A DNA stretch of 64,000 nucleotides from Thiorhodococcus drewsii AZ1 (GCF_000224065.1 NZ_AFWT01000006.1:62001-126000); one strand, 5' to 3'; counted from the stretch's first letter, positions 38,215-47,301 are shown. The notes: generated from the letters alone by a model not told the origin. Numbers and translations are program-made.

Positions 38215-38835
38215 CTACCGCGCCGCACGCGCCTGCGGCCGAGACACCCGAACCGTCTCCTGTTTCGGTGGGTGATGCGACGCGGCCCCATCCGCCTGGC
38301 GCTCGCGCTGCTCGATCGTCCTGCGGATCTGTCGCACGCTCACCCGCACCGCCTGCGCGGTTTCCAGATAACGCTCCCCCAAGGGCCGATCGGCGTACTG
38401 ATCCCAGCAGAGCAGGATCTGATCCTCTTCCTCCGAGGTTGGCGTTCGCGGACGTCCGCCCTTCGGCAGATCGTCCTCCAGGCCCAGGAATTTGCGCTGC
38501 TCACAGTAATAGGTCGCGGTCCAACCATAGATCTCGATCATCAGCTGACGCGGTGCGCCGGCCCGCAGCAGCGCCTGTTGGGTCTGGCGCAGCCGCCGCT
38601 GCTCGCTCACGCGCCGGATCGCGATCTGCGACTGCGCCTGATCGAAGTCGATGCGCAGCGCGATGAAATGCTCCGCGACGTTGAAGAGGTCGTGCAGATC
38701 CCGTCCGGAGAGCGATTCGAGGAAGCGGATCAGCTCCCAGCTGAACCCCAGCGCGAGCACGCGCTCGAAATGCCCTTCGTGGATCTGTTCGACGGCGAAC
38801 TGCAGAATCACATCTGCGGGACACGGCGTGTTCAT
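38215..38835 (-). CDS. DUF2857-family ICE protein
   Basis: This 206-residue soluble, mostly helical protein resembles DUF2857 proteins of integrative conjugative elements: ILQFAVEQIHEGHFERVLAL and LFNVAEHFIALRIDFDQAQ. A basic HTH-like region follows (GERYLETAQAVRVSVRQIRR). Its function is not known, and regulation or DNA binding is plausible. It lies upstream of traF in the same direction. Confidence 0.7.
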   Translation of the reverse strand: MNTPCPADVILQFAVEQIHEGHFERVLALGFSWELIRFLESLSGRDLHDLFNVAEHFIALRIDFDQAQSQIAIRRVSEQRRLRQTQQALLRAGAPRQLMIEIYGWTATYYCEQRKFLGLEDDLPKGGRPRTPTSEEEDQILLCWDQYADRPLGERYLETAQAVRVSVRQIRRTIEQRERQADGAASHHPPKQETVRVSRPQARAAR

Positions 38836-39006
38836 AGGTACCTGAACTCCATTCGCTCCATGACGTCGTCACGGCCAACGCCGTAACAGACTGCAATCGC
38901 CCCCAAGCACCCGCTGTCTCTCCTCCGGCGATGCGCAGAAGAGCGGTGGGCGACGCGCACGTGCCGGGGACCTTTCACGCGTGCGCCAGATGGGACATCC
39001 CATCGT

Positions 39007-39702
39007 TCAATCCTGTGCGTCGCGGGAGGCTGGCTCCTCCTCGGACGACGCATCCTCGGGGACCGACACCACCTCGCGCGCCGCCTCATCGACCGCCGCG
39101 CGCTGGCCGCGCCGCTCGGCGGCGGCATAGGCACGCCGATGCAGCCCGATGAATTCCTGCCCAGCCCCGCCGATGCGGTTGCGCCAGCGGATGGCCACGG
39201 CCAGGCGCTCCTTGCTCGGCAGCAGGCCGGACAGCCACAGGGTGTCGAGGCCCATCAAAAGGCGATCGAGCTCCTGGATGAGGTTGGCGTAGAGCGCAAT
39301 CGCCGGTGAGGCGATATGGACGGTCGCGGTGATCGGATGGGTATAGCGCGGGCGGGTCTTGTCCAGACCGCGATCGGCGAGCAGGACCTGCAGACGGGCG
39401 ATCTCGCGCTGCAACTCGTCGGCGAGGCCTTCGAGACGCGCGCGGATCAGTGCCTCAACCTGCTCGGCATCGTCATCGTCGCCGACCAGGTGCAGGATCA
39501 CCTCGATGCCATAGAGGGCATGCATCGCCGGGCGGAATTCGCGATCGCGCAGCAGCCGTCGGGCGTACTCGCTCTGAATCCGCAGGGTCAGATCAAAGAC
39601 CGGGCGGCTGTGGCGATAGGGTTGGCGCGGCCGTGACGGACGCGTCCTCGCCGGTGGCGCCGTCGGGTTGGAATCGGTCGGGGCTGTCAACGCCTCTGTC
39701 AT
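39007..39702 (-). CDS. DUF1845/PFL_4669-type ICE protein (AcaB-like)
   Basis: This protein of about 231 residues matches a family restricted to integrative conjugative elements: LTLRIQSEYARRLLRDREFR, YTHPITATVHIASPAIALYA and NLIQELDRLLMGLDTLW. AcaB of IncC plasmids, a transcriptional regulator of transfer genes, belongs to this group. The start at 39702 follows a GGGG-rich stretch; an in-frame ATG at 39717 is the alternative. A proline/arginine-rich tail precedes the core domain. Confidence 0.72.
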   Translation of the reverse strand: MTEALTAPTDSNPTAPPARTRPSRPRQPYRHSRPVFDLTLRIQSEYARRLLRDREFRPAMHALYGIEVILHLVGDDDDAEQVEALIRARLEGLADELQREIARLQVLLADRGLDKTRPRYTHPITATVHIASPAIALYANLIQELDRLLMGLDTLWLSGLLPSKERLAVAIRWRNRIGGAGQEFIGLHRRAYAAAERRGQRAAVDEAAREVVSVPEDASSEEEPASRDAQD

Positions 39703-40176
39703 GGATTGAATCCCCATGCTGCGTGCTCGAATAGAGCCTTCGTCGTTTCATTCGAAAAGAACGTCGCGATCGGCTAAGTCAGACCAATCAAGTGCAGCCT
39801 GGCTCACTGCAGTCACAGAACCTGCGCATCTTTAGCAAGCGTCTGAATTGAGAGCCATCGCACACGCTGAGCCGCATGGTGCAGCGCGAACGCATTGCGG
39901 CTCAAGTCAATACGGTTAATCCGTTCGATACCGTTTTTTTCATAAAACGGTTATTCGTGAATAGACCGTTTTCTTCCTACGAAAGACCGAACCTTGATGC
40001 GTCAATACCAATGAAAGCCAGCACCTGGCACGCCTTTCGTGCGGTAAAGACCGACGGACTGCTCGGCCAGGCGCGATGGCGGATTTAGAATGCGTTCCTT
40101 CATCGCCTTGGCCGGCGTGTCGCGGCACCCGCCACTGTCATGGCCAAACAGGCACGCGAAACAGCAGGAGAACCCT
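39703..40176. promoter_or_regulatory. Divergent intergenic region with ACCGTTTT inverted repeat
   Basis: No convincing gene. An AT-rich segment contains a perfect inverted repeat, ACCGTTTT at 39930-39937 and AAAACGGT at 39944-39951. Further ACGGTTA and ACCGTTTT copies lie on both sides (39912 and 39963). It separates the leftward DUF1845 gene from a rightward membrane-protein gene, so a divergent promoter with an operator is likely. Confidence 0.5.
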
Positions 40177-41247
40177 TTGAAATGGGTTGATCAAACACAG
40201 ACCGATTCGGCGGCGGATCAAGCGCGGGTGGCGCGCGCCGCCGAGGTGCTGGAGCGGATCGTGGTGGAGGACTGGCCGGAGGGGCGCTCGCCGCGGCTGC
40301 CCATCCTGTTGCTACGGGCCTTGTGCCGCCTGACAGGCGACACGCCGGAGCAGGTGTCGGACGGTTGGGGCGTCATGAAGATTGCGGCCATGATGCAGAG
40401 GCTCGGGGCGCCCTGGAACAATCTGGACGAGGCCGATGTACGGCAACGCCTCAACAGCCATTGGCGCACCTTGCAGGAGGGCTATTGGCAGCCACGGCAG
40501 GAGCATGTCCGACGGCGCTTTGCCCATGAATCGCTCGGGCTGCGGCCACAGATCGCCAAGAGCGGCGCGGGCGGAGGACGGGGCAACACGATCCGCTACT
40601 TCCTGCGCTTCGAGCCAATGGAGGGACCGGCGCCGAGTGTCGTCGAAGCATTGACCGCTCACGCCAATCCCGTCTCGCACGCATCCAGCATCCAGTATTA
40701 CCCAGTCGAGCTTCAGGTGCCTCGCCTGCTGCGCTGGATCCCGGAGACAGGACTGCGCTCCCGCAGCCCACTGGGAGGCGTGATCGCCACCCTGCTGACC
40801 GGGATCGGGGTGCTGGTCGTCCTCTTGGCCTTGCTGACCTTCTATTTTGGGCTGCACAGCGACTCGGCCGGCGCCGCGGTTCAGGCGCTGCTGCGGGCGC
40901 TCTTTCTGCTCGGGGTCCTGCGCCTGAGTCTGGGGTGGTGGTTGGACCTGGCGCAAAACAATCTGGCACGCGCGCCGATCTGGTGGCAATCCCTCAGCGA
41001 GTTCGGCGACACCGTGATCGAGCGGCGCTTCGATCCGACCGGGCTCACCGCATCGCGGCTGCATCTGGTGCGTTATGTGGCGGATTGTCCGCTGTGTGGG
41101 GCGAAGGGTCCGGGACGCAGCGCGGTCCGTCTGGCCTCGGGGCGACTCGAGTTCTGGGGTCGGATCGTTGGCCGCTGCATGAATGTGCCCAACGAGCACG
41201 TCTGGTCGTTCGATCACGGCACGGGTCAAGGTCGATTTCTGCGCTGA
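40177..41247 (+). CDS. Unknown membrane protein with zinc-finger-like tail
   Basis: This protein of about 356 residues has a soluble N-terminal domain, two adjacent membrane helices (GGVIATLLTGIGVLVVLLAL and AAVQALLRALFLLGVLRLSL) and a C-terminal domain with CPLCGAKGP. The latter ends in a Cys/His-rich GRCMNVPNEHVWSFDH. The start chosen is a TTG preceded by AGGAG at 6 nt; an in-frame ATG at 40090 has no clear ribosome site. It is oriented against the transfer genes. Relatives occur in ICEs, but I cannot assign a function. Confidence 0.65.
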   Translation: MKWVDQTQTDSAADQARVARAAEVLERIVVEDWPEGRSPRLPILLLRALCRLTGDTPEQVSDGWGVMKIAAMMQRLGAPWNNLDEADVRQRLNSHWRTLQEGYWQPRQEHVRRRFAHESLGLRPQIAKSGAGGGRGNTIRYFLRFEPMEGPAPSVVEALTAHANPVSHASSIQYYPVELQVPRLLRWIPETGLRSRSPLGGVIATLLTGIGVLVVLLALLTFYFGLHSDSAGAAVQALLRALFLLGVLRLSLGWWLDLAQNNLARAPIWWQSLSEFGDTVIERRFDPTGLTASRLHLVRYVADCPLCGAKGPGRSAVRLASGRLEFWGRIVGRCMNVPNEHVWSFDHGTGQGRFLR

Positions 41248-41249
41248 AC

Positions 41250-42284
41250 TCAGGGCATCGCGGACTTGCCGCAGGCCTGTGTCCGCCGATGGCGGTGCTC
41301 GGGGGTATTCGCCATCAGCACAGCGGCGATCGCAAGCTTGCAGTCCTCGCTCTCGCGCGAGCCCCCGTCGCGCTCCGTCCATTGGAGGCTGATCCGCGAC
41401 TCGGTGGCGGCCACGGGTGCGGTCGATCCGCGCTGCTGAGGCCGAGAACTCAGCTGCGGCGGGGAAACATTCGTTGGGGAGAGGGCAGATGCCGGGCGCG
41501 ATGCAGACGAAGCCGGGGCAGGCATCAGCGGCGGCTGGCTACGCAGGGCCGAAACCTCCGGTCCGAGCTGACCCGCCGTCAGCCATAGACCACCCACCAG
41601 AACTCCGGCGGCCGCCAACAGCAAGAGCACAGGAGATAGGCGGTCGTCCGCGCCGAAGCGCCGCTCCAGCCCCGCTCGGTGCGCACGCCGCGCGGCGCGG
41701 TCGGTGCGGATAGCCCCATCCAGCTGCTGCCACGCCTGGTGCAGGGCATCGGACACGACACCCTCACGACAGGGCTCGAGATCCTCGGCGAGGGTGGCCA
41801 GGCGTGAGACGCCCTCCGGCAATCCCTTGGGGAAGCGCGCCGCATCCGTAAAGACCACGCGCTCGAGCACAGGGACGCCCAGCCCGAGCGCATTGACAGC
41901 CTGGACGTGAGCATAGTTCTGGCGCAATGGATTCTGAAACGGATGGCGCCGACGCCCCAGGACCTGCGTCCAAGTCGCCTCACCCTTCCGCCCAAAGATC
42001 AGCCCCCGATAGTTCTTCGATTCCACCACCAGCAGCCCTGCTGGCGTTAGGGCCAGATGGTCGATCTGCGTCCAACCTTCACGCCCATCCGGCAGGATCA
42101 CATCATGCCGGACGGCGGGAAAAAGCTGACCCAATGTCCGTCCGATGCGCGCCTCGCCAGCCGCACCCCGCATCCTGGGAATGAGGCGCTTCAGCGCCAG
42201 GACGGCCAACACCACTGGCAGCAGCCACACCAGCGGCCGAACCGCCGCAAGCGTGATCAGGGAGAACAGACTTTGAGCATCCAT
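41250..42284 (-). CDS. NERD-domain membrane protein
   Basis: This 344-residue protein has a membrane helix (PLVWLLPVVLAVLALKRLIP) followed by a NERD nuclease-related domain: EARIGRTLGQLFPAVRHDVI, TQIDHLALTPAGLLVVESKN and NPLRQNYAHVQAV. The D...E-x-K arrangement (IDHL/VESKN) is the restriction-nuclease-like core. A second hydrophobic segment (VLLLLAAAGVLVGGLWL) leads to a low-complexity Ser/Pro tail. It is convergent with the preceding gene, 2 bp apart. The role is unknown. Confidence 0.8.
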   Translation of the reverse strand: MDAQSLFSLITLAAVRPLVWLLPVVLAVLALKRLIPRMRGAAGEARIGRTLGQLFPAVRHDVILPDGREGWTQIDHLALTPAGLLVVESKNYRGLIFGRKGEATWTQVLGRRRHPFQNPLRQNYAHVQAVNALGLGVPVLERVVFTDAARFPKGLPEGVSRLATLAEDLEPCREGVVSDALHQAWQQLDGAIRTDRAARRAHRAGLERRFGADDRLSPVLLLLAAAGVLVGGLWLTAGQLGPEVSALRSQPPLMPAPASSASRPASALSPTNVSPPQLSSRPQQRGSTAPVAATESRISLQWTERDGGSRESEDCKLAIAAVLMANTPEHRHRRTQACGKSAMP

Positions 42285-42550
42285 GACGCGCGAGCTCCTT
42301 CTTGAAGGGACCGTGAGAGCGATTCCACGACGCCCGGTCGTGACCGACCGATGATCCTAGCAAAGGGACCAGCACCCGAAGTGAGACCTTCATCACTCCG
42401 CCGCCCTGAGGTGGAATCACCTGGTCTTTCCAATTCGCCGTGGCCATGAGGGAGCGCCCCTCAACACGGGCGCGGACTCGACGACCGGCGAGGCGGTGAC
42501 GCATATGGCCACCGTGACGCGGTCGCGTTGAACGACCGCCTGCCGTGCCG

Positions 42551-43075
42551 TCACGCTCCGCCCGTCAGACTCGGCGCACCGGCGGCACCTTGCCAGCACT
42601 CCAATGCCCCAGCCAATTGTCGTGCCTGCCGTCGCAGGATCCCGATCTGGTACAGCAGGGCGCGAATCTCGGCGAAGCGCGGCTCGTAGATCTCGATCAA
42701 TTCCCGCTCCCAGGGCTCGATCCGCCCGAAGGCGCGCAGCGTATAGCGGTGCCCTGCCCCACGGGCGATGTAGTCAGTGCGGTGCCGGCCTCGGACCCGA
42801 AACCATTCGATCAGGAAGACGCCCGGCGCCGAGCGCGGTGAGGGTGAGCGGCGCACCCGCACCCCGATCGAGCCGCGCTCGCGATAGGGATGCGCCTCGC
42901 GTGCCCGCAGCATGGCCTCCATGAAGCCGGTCGCGAGCTGAACCGCCTCGGCGTGCAGCGGGTCAAGGATCACCAGGCAGGCCGACTCGACCGCCGCCAA
43001 GGGATTGCCACCTTCCGGCTGGGCGCCGTCATCCAGATCCCAGTCGAACGTCTCGTCTGTCGTGCGCTCGAACAT
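42551..43075 (-). CDS. ICE protein, possibly MobI-like
   Basis: The 174-residue soluble protein has a compact core with GSIGVRVRRSPSPRSAPGVF, LIEWFRVRGRHRTDYIARGA and EPWERELIEIYEPRFAEIRA. Size, the W-E-x-E-L helix and its place beside the presumed oriT recall MobI of SXT/IncC elements, which is required for transfer. That resemblance is weak and from memory. It faces the iteron-rich region from the left. Confidence 0.5.
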   Translation of the reverse strand: MFERTTDETFDWDLDDGAQPEGGNPLAAVESACLVILDPLHAEAVQLATGFMEAMLRAREAHPYRERGSIGVRVRRSPSPRSAPGVFLIEWFRVRGRHRTDYIARGAGHRYTLRAFGRIEPWERELIEIYEPRFAEIRALLYQIGILRRQARQLAGALECWQGAAGAPSLTGGA

Positions 43076-43094
43076 GAGCCTCGCCTCTCAAGCC

Positions 43095-43464
43095 CGGTTT
43101 TCACCCACCTACCTGGGTGAAACTCGGGCCTCGTTTCACCCCCTTGCCACATTTCAGCGGGTGACCGGGTTTCACCTCGGCCACTGCACATGCTCGGTTT
43201 CACTTCCGATTTTCGCTTTTATCAACAACGATTTACTGGAAAACCCGAACATTGCTGTTTCACCCCTGACCGCTGGAGACGGCTGTTTCGCCCATTGGCA
43301 TCCTTGATGAGCACGACGCTGCTTTACAGCTGACAGGGTGGTTTCACCCACTGTGCGAGACAACGCGGTTTCACTCACCAGAAAGGCCTATCCGAACAGC
43401 AACTTGGCCATACCAGGCGCGCACCCAGCTTCACCCCTGCCGCGCTGGGCTGCGGTTTCACCCC
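43095..43464. repeat. Cluster of GTTTCACCC-type iterons, candidate oriT or centromere
   Basis: About ten copies of a (G)GTTTCACC(C) motif lie in the same orientation within 370 bp. They are at or near 43095, 43132, 43168, 43196, 43257, 43285 (GTTTCGCCC), 43340, 43367, 43428 and 43454. Some copies are shortened to GGTTTCAC. The first copy is half of a perfect 9-bp inverted repeat, TTTCACCCA/TGGGTGAAA at 43098-43121. The cluster lies just upstream of TraK-like and TraL/ParA-like genes. Such iterons are typical of oriT accessory-protein or partition sites. Confidence 0.75.
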
Positions 43465-43787
43465 TGTCACGCTGCGGATCCCCCGCTGATCGAGTGCATC
43501 AGCCTAACCAGCGACCCAGCCTCTGTCATGCCCTAACGGTGCCTCTGCGCAGGGACCGTTTCGGCCAGACAGCGGGTTGCACGGTCCCCTAAGATCGGGA
43601 CTCATCCCGCGTGCGACCAGCGGTGTCATAGAGTGAGCGGGAGGGACAGCCGCCGTCAGCGACAGACGAGCTATGACACCCAGGGGACCGGAGGTGCCCC
43701 CGTTCGGTCCATCCGGAGACACCCTGCCGTCGCCAAGGAAGCAAGGGGGGACAACCACTGACAGCACGCGACACGCGAGACAGTGCC
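43465..43787. other. Non-coding stretch before the TraK-like gene
   Basis: About 320 bp without a recognisable gene. No further GTTTCACCC copies are seen. It could contain the nic region and the promoter of the rightward pair, but no nic consensus is identifiable by eye. Confidence 0.4.
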
Positions 43788-44159
43788 ATGCCCGATTCTG
43801 CCAACCCTGAGCAGCTCCTGAAGCAGCTCACCGCGATGACCGCCGGTCGACCGACCCGCCCGCGAACCTTCATCCAGGCCAACGCTGCGGCGATTCTGGC
43901 GGCATTGAACGCAGGACATACGGGAATCGATCTCTACCGGGCCTTCGCGGCGGCCGGTCATCCGCCGCCCATGAGTCTGCGCCAGTTCCGTCGCTATCTG
44001 GCACGACTGCGCGCGCAGGAGCCCGGGACAGCGCCGTCAGCGTTGACAGCTGGACCCGATCCCGCCGCTCGCGCGCGACAGCCGACACCGGCACACCCGG
44101 CGTCACCGCCACCCACCTTGCGCTGGGACCCGCTCGCGGATGACGAAGACATCCATTAG
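43788..44159 (+). CDS. TraK/StbC-like small oriT-binding protein
   Basis: The 123-residue protein has a helical N-terminal half with FIQANAAAILAALNAGHTGI and LYRAFAAAGHPPPMSLRQFR followed by RYLARL. This resembles TraK of IncP plasmids and related accessory proteins that bind repeats at oriT. The C-terminal half is proline/alanine-rich and disordered. It precedes a ParA-like ATPase by 50 bp, as traK precedes traL. The iteron cluster upstream is a plausible target. Homology is inferred from pattern and order. Confidence 0.55.
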   Translation: MPDSANPEQLLKQLTAMTAGRPTRPRTFIQANAAAILAALNAGHTGIDLYRAFAAAGHPPPMSLRQFRRYLARLRAQEPGTAPSALTAGPDPAARARQPTPAHPASPPPTLRWDPLADDEDIH

Positions 44160-44209
44160 GCCCGGCGCCAACGCCGCTTCTTCAATCTCTCGCGTCAAGG
44201 AAACTCACT

Positions 44210-44932
44210 ATGTCCATTCTCTACATCACCCTGCAGGCCAAGGGCGGCGTCGGCAAGAGCTATGTGTCCTCGATCCTGGCCCAGTACCTCCTGGAGTCGG
44301 GCCAGCCGGTACAGTGCATCGACACCGATGCCACCAATCCGACCCTGCTGCGCTATGAACCGCTGCACTGCGACTATCTGCAACTCGCCGAGGAGCACGT
44401 GGTCAATCCACGCGCCTTCGATCAACTGGTCGAACGCGTGTCTTCGGCACAAGCCGACACACCCTTCGTCGTCGACGTCGGCAGCAATGGCTTTCAGCCC
44501 TTGATGGCCTATGCGGTCGAAAACGATCTCTTCGCGGTGCTGGAGGGACTGGGTGTACGGGTGGTCATCAACTCGGTGATCGCCGGCGGCGCCGATACCC
44601 TGGAGACCCTTCGCAGCACCAAGCTGATCCTTGAGGAAACGCGGGTGCCAACCCTGGTCTGGCTCAATGGCCATCTGGGCGCCTTGGAGCATCACCAGCG
44701 GCCGATTCATGAACTCGGGCTGTTCGAGCTACACGCCGCGCGCGTGATCGGCTGGATCACCCTGCACCGCTACACCAGCCACACCTTCGGCCAGGACATC
44801 GAGCAGATGCTCAAGCAACGCTGGACCTTCGAGGAGGCCATCGCGCAGCTGGGACTGATGCCGCGAATGCGGCTTCGGAAGGTCAAGCAGGAGCTGTGGT
44901 CGCAGTTGGTCGCAATCTTTGCCACCGCCTGA
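44210..44932 (+). CDS. TraL/ParA-like ATPase
   Basis: This 240-residue P-loop ATPase has a deviant Walker A, KGGVGKSYVS (residues 11-20), and the Walker A' segment CIDTDATNPTLL. FVVDVGSNG serves as Walker B. Length and sequence resemble TraL of conjugative plasmids and StbB. These ParA relatives act with small DNA-binding partners in partition or transfer. AAGGA lies 8 nt before the ATG. It is co-directional with the TraK-like gene. Confidence 0.8.
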   Translation: MSILYITLQAKGGVGKSYVSSILAQYLLESGQPVQCIDTDATNPTLLRYEPLHCDYLQLAEEHVVNPRAFDQLVERVSSAQADTPFVVDVGSNGFQPLMAYAVENDLFAVLEGLGVRVVINSVIAGGADTLETLRSTKLILEETRVPTLVWLNGHLGALEHHQRPIHELGLFELHAARVIGWITLHRYTSHTFGQDIEQMLKQRWTFEEAIAQLGLMPRMRLRKVKQELWSQLVAIFATA

Positions 44933-44979
44933 GCCATCGATCATCGAGAATCCCGCCTTTCCACCCCAGGGTCACCCGG

Positions 44980-45243
44980 ATGTCACCACCCGACCTGCTC
45001 GGTTATGCGGCCACCTTCCTCACCACCGCTGCGTTTGTGCCGCAGGTCGTGCAGATCCTGCGCACCCGCGACACCCGGGCGATCTCGCTCGGGATGTATC
45101 TGCTCTTCTGCGCGGGTGTGGCTATGTGGGCGCTCTATGGCCTCCTACTCACCGCCTGGCCGATCATTCTTGCCAACGGGGTGACGCTCCTGCTGGCCCT
45201 GGTCGTGCTGGCCTACAAGCTCACTGAATCCAGGCGCGCGTGA
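44980..45243 (+). CDS. SemiSWEET-type sugar transporter
   Basis: This 87-residue protein has three membrane helices and the PQ-loop motif: LLGYAATFLTTAAFVPQVVQ, then TRDTRAISLGMYLLFCAGVA and a third helix. SemiSWEETs are dimeric sugar uniporters of the inner membrane. The ATG at 44980 gives the usual family length; longer upstream reading is unlikely. It looks like cargo between the TraL-like gene and the terminators of the opposing operon. Confidence 0.85.
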   Translation: MSPPDLLGYAATFLTTAAFVPQVVQILRTRDTRAISLGMYLLFCAGVAMWALYGLLLTAWPIILANGVTLLLALVVLAYKLTESRRA

Positions 45244-45278
45244 GGCTCGCCGACAACCGCTGAGACTTGGCTCTACCC

Positions 45279-45318
45279 AAAACAAAAACCGCCCGCTCCA
45301 GGCAACTGGAACGGGCGG
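45279..45318 (-). terminator. Intrinsic terminator of the leftward ssb-cobT operon
   Basis: On the minus strand a 13-bp stem with one mismatch (CCGCCCGTTCCAG against CTGGAGCGGGCGG, 4-nt loop) is followed by GTTTTTGTTTT. It lies about 80 bp beyond the stop of the CobT-like gene. Confidence 0.85.
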
Positions 45319-45338
45319 CCGGTGAGTCGAAAAGGGTG

Positions 45339-45378
45339 TTAAAAACAGGCCGCCCAACGACCAACCAAAGAGGCGGCC
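45339..45378 (-). terminator. Second tandem intrinsic terminator
   Basis: A minus-strand stem GGCCGCC/GGCGGCC at 45378-45348, with a 17-nt loop, is followed by TGTTTTTAA. Two terminators in series mark a firm end of the leftward operon. Confidence 0.75.
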
Positions 45379-45399
45379 AGACGTCGGGCAGCACACAGC

Positions 45400-47184
45400 T
45401 CAGGCAACCAGCAGCCGCTCGGCCAGACCAAACAGCGCCTGCTTCAGATCCCCGGCCTCCTCGACACGGGTTCCAACGCGGAACAGCGCCGAGACATCGC
45501 AGGCGATGCCGATGCCGACCGGCTCGATGCCATTGGCCTCACAGAGGCCGAGGATCTCGACGGTGGCCGCCCAGTCGTTGGGCACCCCGTCGGTCATCAC
45601 CAGGATGACGCGCCGGGTCTCGGGGCGCAGGGTCAGATCCGTCGCGGCATACCAGAGCGCCTGGGCGAGTGGTGTGCCGCCGCGTGGCCCTTGCTGGAAG
45701 GCCCCGGCGCGCTGACGGATCGACTGTCCATGCTGGACCAGCCGGGTGATCCGTGCGTCCTCGCCCCCGAGTCCCGGAAAGGCGCTGACCGCCACCGAGA
45801 CACCGGGGATGCGCTCCAAAGCCAGAGCAACAGCCAGGGCCGATTCCAGTGCGACCCGGAAGGCCCGCTGTCCAGAGCAGGTCTGGTTGTTCATCGAACC
45901 CGACAGGTCCACCAATACATGGAAGGCCGTATTGGGCGCGATGCGCGGGCGTCGCCGGGCGAAGAGCCGGGCATCCCCGACCCCAGCCCGATGCAGCCGT
46001 GTCGGAACCAGCGTGCGACCGCGACAGACCGCGTGGGGGCGATCCATCTGGCTCGACTGCACCAATCCTTGAAGCCGGGCGATCAGCGCCCTCGAAGTGG
46101 CCTCCACCTGACGGTGCAGCACCTCGCCGAACGGCGGATGACAGGGCGGATCCTCAGGGACCGGGAGTGTGGGCAGACCGAAGTCGCCATCTCCCGACTG
46201 AGTGGTCAGCACCTGACGCACGCTGGCGAACAGATCAGCGCCCAGGTCGCCCTCGCCAGCGGCGAGGACACGCTGGAGCAGATCGTCCGAGGCTGGATCC
46301 TGACCATCAGACAGCGCATCGGCCGCTTGACCATCCAATTCCGACGTCGCTTCAGGCTCAGCGCTGCCATCACCGATCTCGGAAGCCGGTTGATCGGTCC
46401 CCTCGTGGGCAGCGTCCGGCCCGTCGGTTTCGTCCGTCTGTTCGTTTGCTGAGGCCGGATCCGCCTCACCCGCTGACGTGTCGGAGCCGTCTTCATCCTC
46501 ACAGTGCTCTGTCTCCTCGGGTGCGTCTGATGCGGATGTCGCCTCGGGCTGAGATGCCTGCGCCTCCTCGTCCAACAACCGTTGGATCCGTTCGGCCAGA
46601 GCCACGGCCTCGGCGGTGGAGCCCAATGCCCGCACCTCGGTCATCAGTCCGAACAGCCGATGCACCAGCGCGGGCGGAAAGGTCTGGCGCAGCACCCGTT
46701 CGGCCTCCTGGGCCGGTTGGGTGAGCGCCTGCTGGCCCAGCACCCGATGACGCAGGATCAGCAGCAGCGCGGCCGTGAGGATCTGGGCCGGATGTTCGTT
46801 GGGGTGTGGTGGATCCAGATAACCCTGCGCGAGCATCCAGTCGATCACCTGCGCCAGGGTGGCCTCGGTGCCGGGATAGTCCCGACGGATGGCCCGCTCG
46901 ATGCGGATGTCTTCCAGCAGGTTCAGCAGCGTACGGCGTAACGGTGAGTGCCGCGCGGCCGTTTGATAGACCGCCATGTCGGTATGGCGGACATGGCTCG
47001 CCTCGTGGGCCAGCAGCCCCCAGGCGACCGGTCGCAGGCGGGAATCCGCCGGCAGATCCGGCAGCCAGATGGTCTGTCCATCGGTCGCGGCCTGCTGGCC
47101 GCCGACCTGGACCTGGACGCCGAACTTGCGACCCAGAGCGGTCGCGACGATCGGCATAGCGTGCTTGAGAGTCTTGGTGGTCAT
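45400..47184 (-). CDS. CobT-like VWA protein with HExxH motif
   Basis: This 594-residue protein has a zinc-metallopeptidase-like HEASH at residues 60-64 (LLAHEASHVRHTDM). A long acidic linker (EETEHCEDEDGSDTSAGEAD) leads to a C-terminal VWA domain with MIDAS motif DLSGS at 426-430 and MTDGVPNDW. Similar CobT-like proteins pair with CobS-like AAA ATPases and DUF3150 proteins in ICEs and IncC plasmids. It is a presumed chaperone- or chelatase-like machine of unknown substrate. GGAG precedes the ATG at 47184. It is last in the operon. Confidence 0.85.
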   Translation of the reverse strand: MTTKTLKHAMPIVATALGRKFGVQVQVGGQQAATDGQTIWLPDLPADSRLRPVAWGLLAHEASHVRHTDMAVYQTAARHSPLRRTLLNLLEDIRIERAIRRDYPGTEATLAQVIDWMLAQGYLDPPHPNEHPAQILTAALLLILRHRVLGQQALTQPAQEAERVLRQTFPPALVHRLFGLMTEVRALGSTAEAVALAERIQRLLDEEAQASQPEATSASDAPEETEHCEDEDGSDTSAGEADPASANEQTDETDGPDAAHEGTDQPASEIGDGSAEPEATSELDGQAADALSDGQDPASDDLLQRVLAAGEGDLGADLFASVRQVLTTQSGDGDFGLPTLPVPEDPPCHPPFGEVLHRQVEATSRALIARLQGLVQSSQMDRPHAVCRGRTLVPTRLHRAGVGDARLFARRRPRIAPNTAFHVLVDLSGSMNNQTCSGQRAFRVALESALAVALALERIPGVSVAVSAFPGLGGEDARITRLVQHGQSIRQRAGAFQQGPRGGTPLAQALWYAATDLTLRPETRRVILVMTDGVPNDWAATVEILGLCEANGIEPVGIGIACDVSALFRVGTRVEEAGDLKQALFGLAERLLVA

Positions 47185-47301
47185 GGTGTGACTCCATGCT
47201 GGGAGGCGCACCTGCCCCACTGGGGCAAGGCGAGCCCGGTGGGGAAAAGGCCGATCCGAGGACCGGCCGTTGGTGGATGGCCCGAAGGACTGTTTGATGG
47301 A

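Noticed and set aside
37215-38666. 483-codon plus-strand frame opposite traF and the DUF2857 gene
   Set aside because: Low-complexity Arg/Pro composition, spans two good antisense genes, no ribosome site or family resemblance.
39876-40088. 70-codon plus-strand frame in the divergent AT-rich region
   Set aside because: It crosses a perfect inverted repeat and has no ribosome site; the region looks regulatory.
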